Shown one piece after another: positions 16,356 through 16,887 of a stretch of DNA of 16,887 bases; position 1 is the first letter of the stretch, and each line of letters begins with the position of its first letter. The stretch comes from Moraxellaceae bacterium (lineage in GTDB: Bacteria; Pseudomonadota; Gammaproteobacteria; Pseudomonadales; Ketobacteraceae). The DNA lies in NCBI GenBank assembly GCA_002402125.1, contig NVVG01000031.1, positions 12,599 to 29,485 of the forward strand. Direction: 5' to 3'. The notes under the pieces were generated by a model that did not search any database, was not told where the DNA came from, and saw only the letters and a list, made by a program, of their open reading frames with translations. The translations under genes were made by a program, and so were the position numbers.

Positions 16356-16775
16356 TTATGCCTCAAGCTGCCCGATATAGCTTACATCTCCTCGCGTTGC
16401 AGGATTGGGGCCATGCCCCCTTAAGTCAGCTAACAACACCTCAAAATCGCCATTAGCGGCTAGAAATTCAGCGATTTTTGTATAACTACCGCCGTGCCAA
16501 CCAGATCCATGGATTAACAGAACCAACGGGGCATCGTGCTTTGGATTGGAAAAATGCCTAAACCCAAGCTGAGTGCCGTCTCGCGCCGTATAAGTGGTCA
16601 GGGGAATGTCTTTATTTGAAGCTAGACCTGTGGTGGTGTCGAAAGATATTGTTGATATATTATCTAATGAAATGGGGCTTTGTGACAACAACAATCCAAA
16701 AGCGATGCCTAAATATATGGTTACAGATATGAGGGCAAATTTCACTAGAAATATCACCGATTTTCGAGTTTTCAT
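16356..16775 (-). pseudogene. 3'-truncated alpha/beta hydrolase
   Basis: From the ATG at 16775 (GAGGT about 8 nt upstream) the frame encodes 139 residues: a TM or signal-anchor helix near 10-32, then an alpha/beta-hydrolase fold start with LVLLIHGSGWHGGSY (oxyanion-hole HG region) and VLLADLRGHGPNPATRGDVSYIGQLE. A complete serine hydrolase of this kind would have about 300 residues with the GxSxG nucleophile after this point. Here the sequence stops one residue after QLE at 16356. The catalytic Ser, acid and His are missing, so the protein is inactive. The downstream sequence in another frame is the tail of a cupredoxin-like gene, which points to a deletion joining two genes. The frame extends to a GTG at 16814 without a better ribosome-binding site. 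Confidence 0.7.
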
Positions 16776-16792
16776 ATTAATAACCTCGTCTT

Positions 16793-16819
16793 GTATTAGA
16801 TTGTTACAATACACAATAC
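16793..16819. promoter_or_regulatory. Imperfect dyad upstream of the hydrolase remnant
   Basis: The stretch GTATTAGATTGTTACAATACACAATAC contains ATTGT-T-ACAAT-like symmetry and GTATT/AATAC ends, offset by one base. It lies 18-44 nt upstream of the ATG at 16775, where a repressor site is plausible. The match is imperfect and no regulator gene is in view. Confidence 0.22.
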
Positions 16820-16887
16820 ATCGATAAATTTCTTAATAATTGTAAAGATTGTGTTCCAATATGCTTATAGAGATTGGCGACCCAAAG

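Overview
The window looks like part of the chromosome of a free-living, probably marine, gammaproteobacterium. The block nadK, a PPP-type metallophosphoesterase, a DUF1315 (YeaC-like) gene and pepN is gammaproteobacterial in character. The tRNA-Val/tRNA-Asp pair, TonB receptor, chemoreceptor, c-type cytochrome P460 and FATP-type acyl-CoA synthetase fit a motile, lipid-using Gram-negative. I cannot name the genus; a Cellvibrionales-like lineage is only a guess. No phage, insertion sequence, CRISPR array or integrase is visible.

Layout. (1) Positions 1-4373, all minus strand: nadK, metallophosphoesterase and a membrane EAL-domain protein overlap one another as one operon behind a plausible sigma-70 promoter. 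Downstream lie the DUF1315 gene and the first 28 codons of pepN. (2) Positions 4478-6019, minus strand: an unrecognised 513-residue protein with a conserved-looking N-terminus, a low-complexity linker, a long coiled coil and a Cys-rich C-terminus. (3) Positions 6293-6714: a tRNA-Val(UAC)-tRNA-Asp(GUC) operon with a clear promoter, and a 63-residue hypothetical gene. (4) Positions 6859-10822, plus strand: a probable lipid module with an enoyl-CoA-reductase-like SDR, a FATP-type acyl-CoA synthetase and a helical, possibly phasin-like protein. (5) Positions 10823-11254: a long imperfect inverted repeat whose right arm runs into the ribosome-binding site of a 59-codon small ORF. (6) Positions 11255-13318: a TonB-dependent receptor whose signal peptide is built from 15-bp tandem repeats. 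(7) Positions 13399-16775, minus strand: a methyl-accepting chemotaxis protein 1 nt downstream of a periplasmic haem-c cytochrome P460, preceded by two gene remnants that look joined by a deletion, namely the 5' part of an alpha/beta hydrolase and the 3' part of a cupredoxin-like 'methylamine utilization' protein.

How the genes may work together. Region 1 is housekeeping (NADP supply, peptide turnover) with an attached signalling protein whose EAL domain has lost several catalytic residues. Region 4 would activate and reduce fatty acyl chains. The most unusual unit is region 7: a c-type P460 protein translationally coupled to a chemoreceptor, with a copper-protein remnant upstream. I infer a periplasmic redox, NO or hydroxylamine sensing module, recently damaged at its 5' end. 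Functional links in regions 4 and 7 rest on family knowledge and gene order, not on direct evidence.
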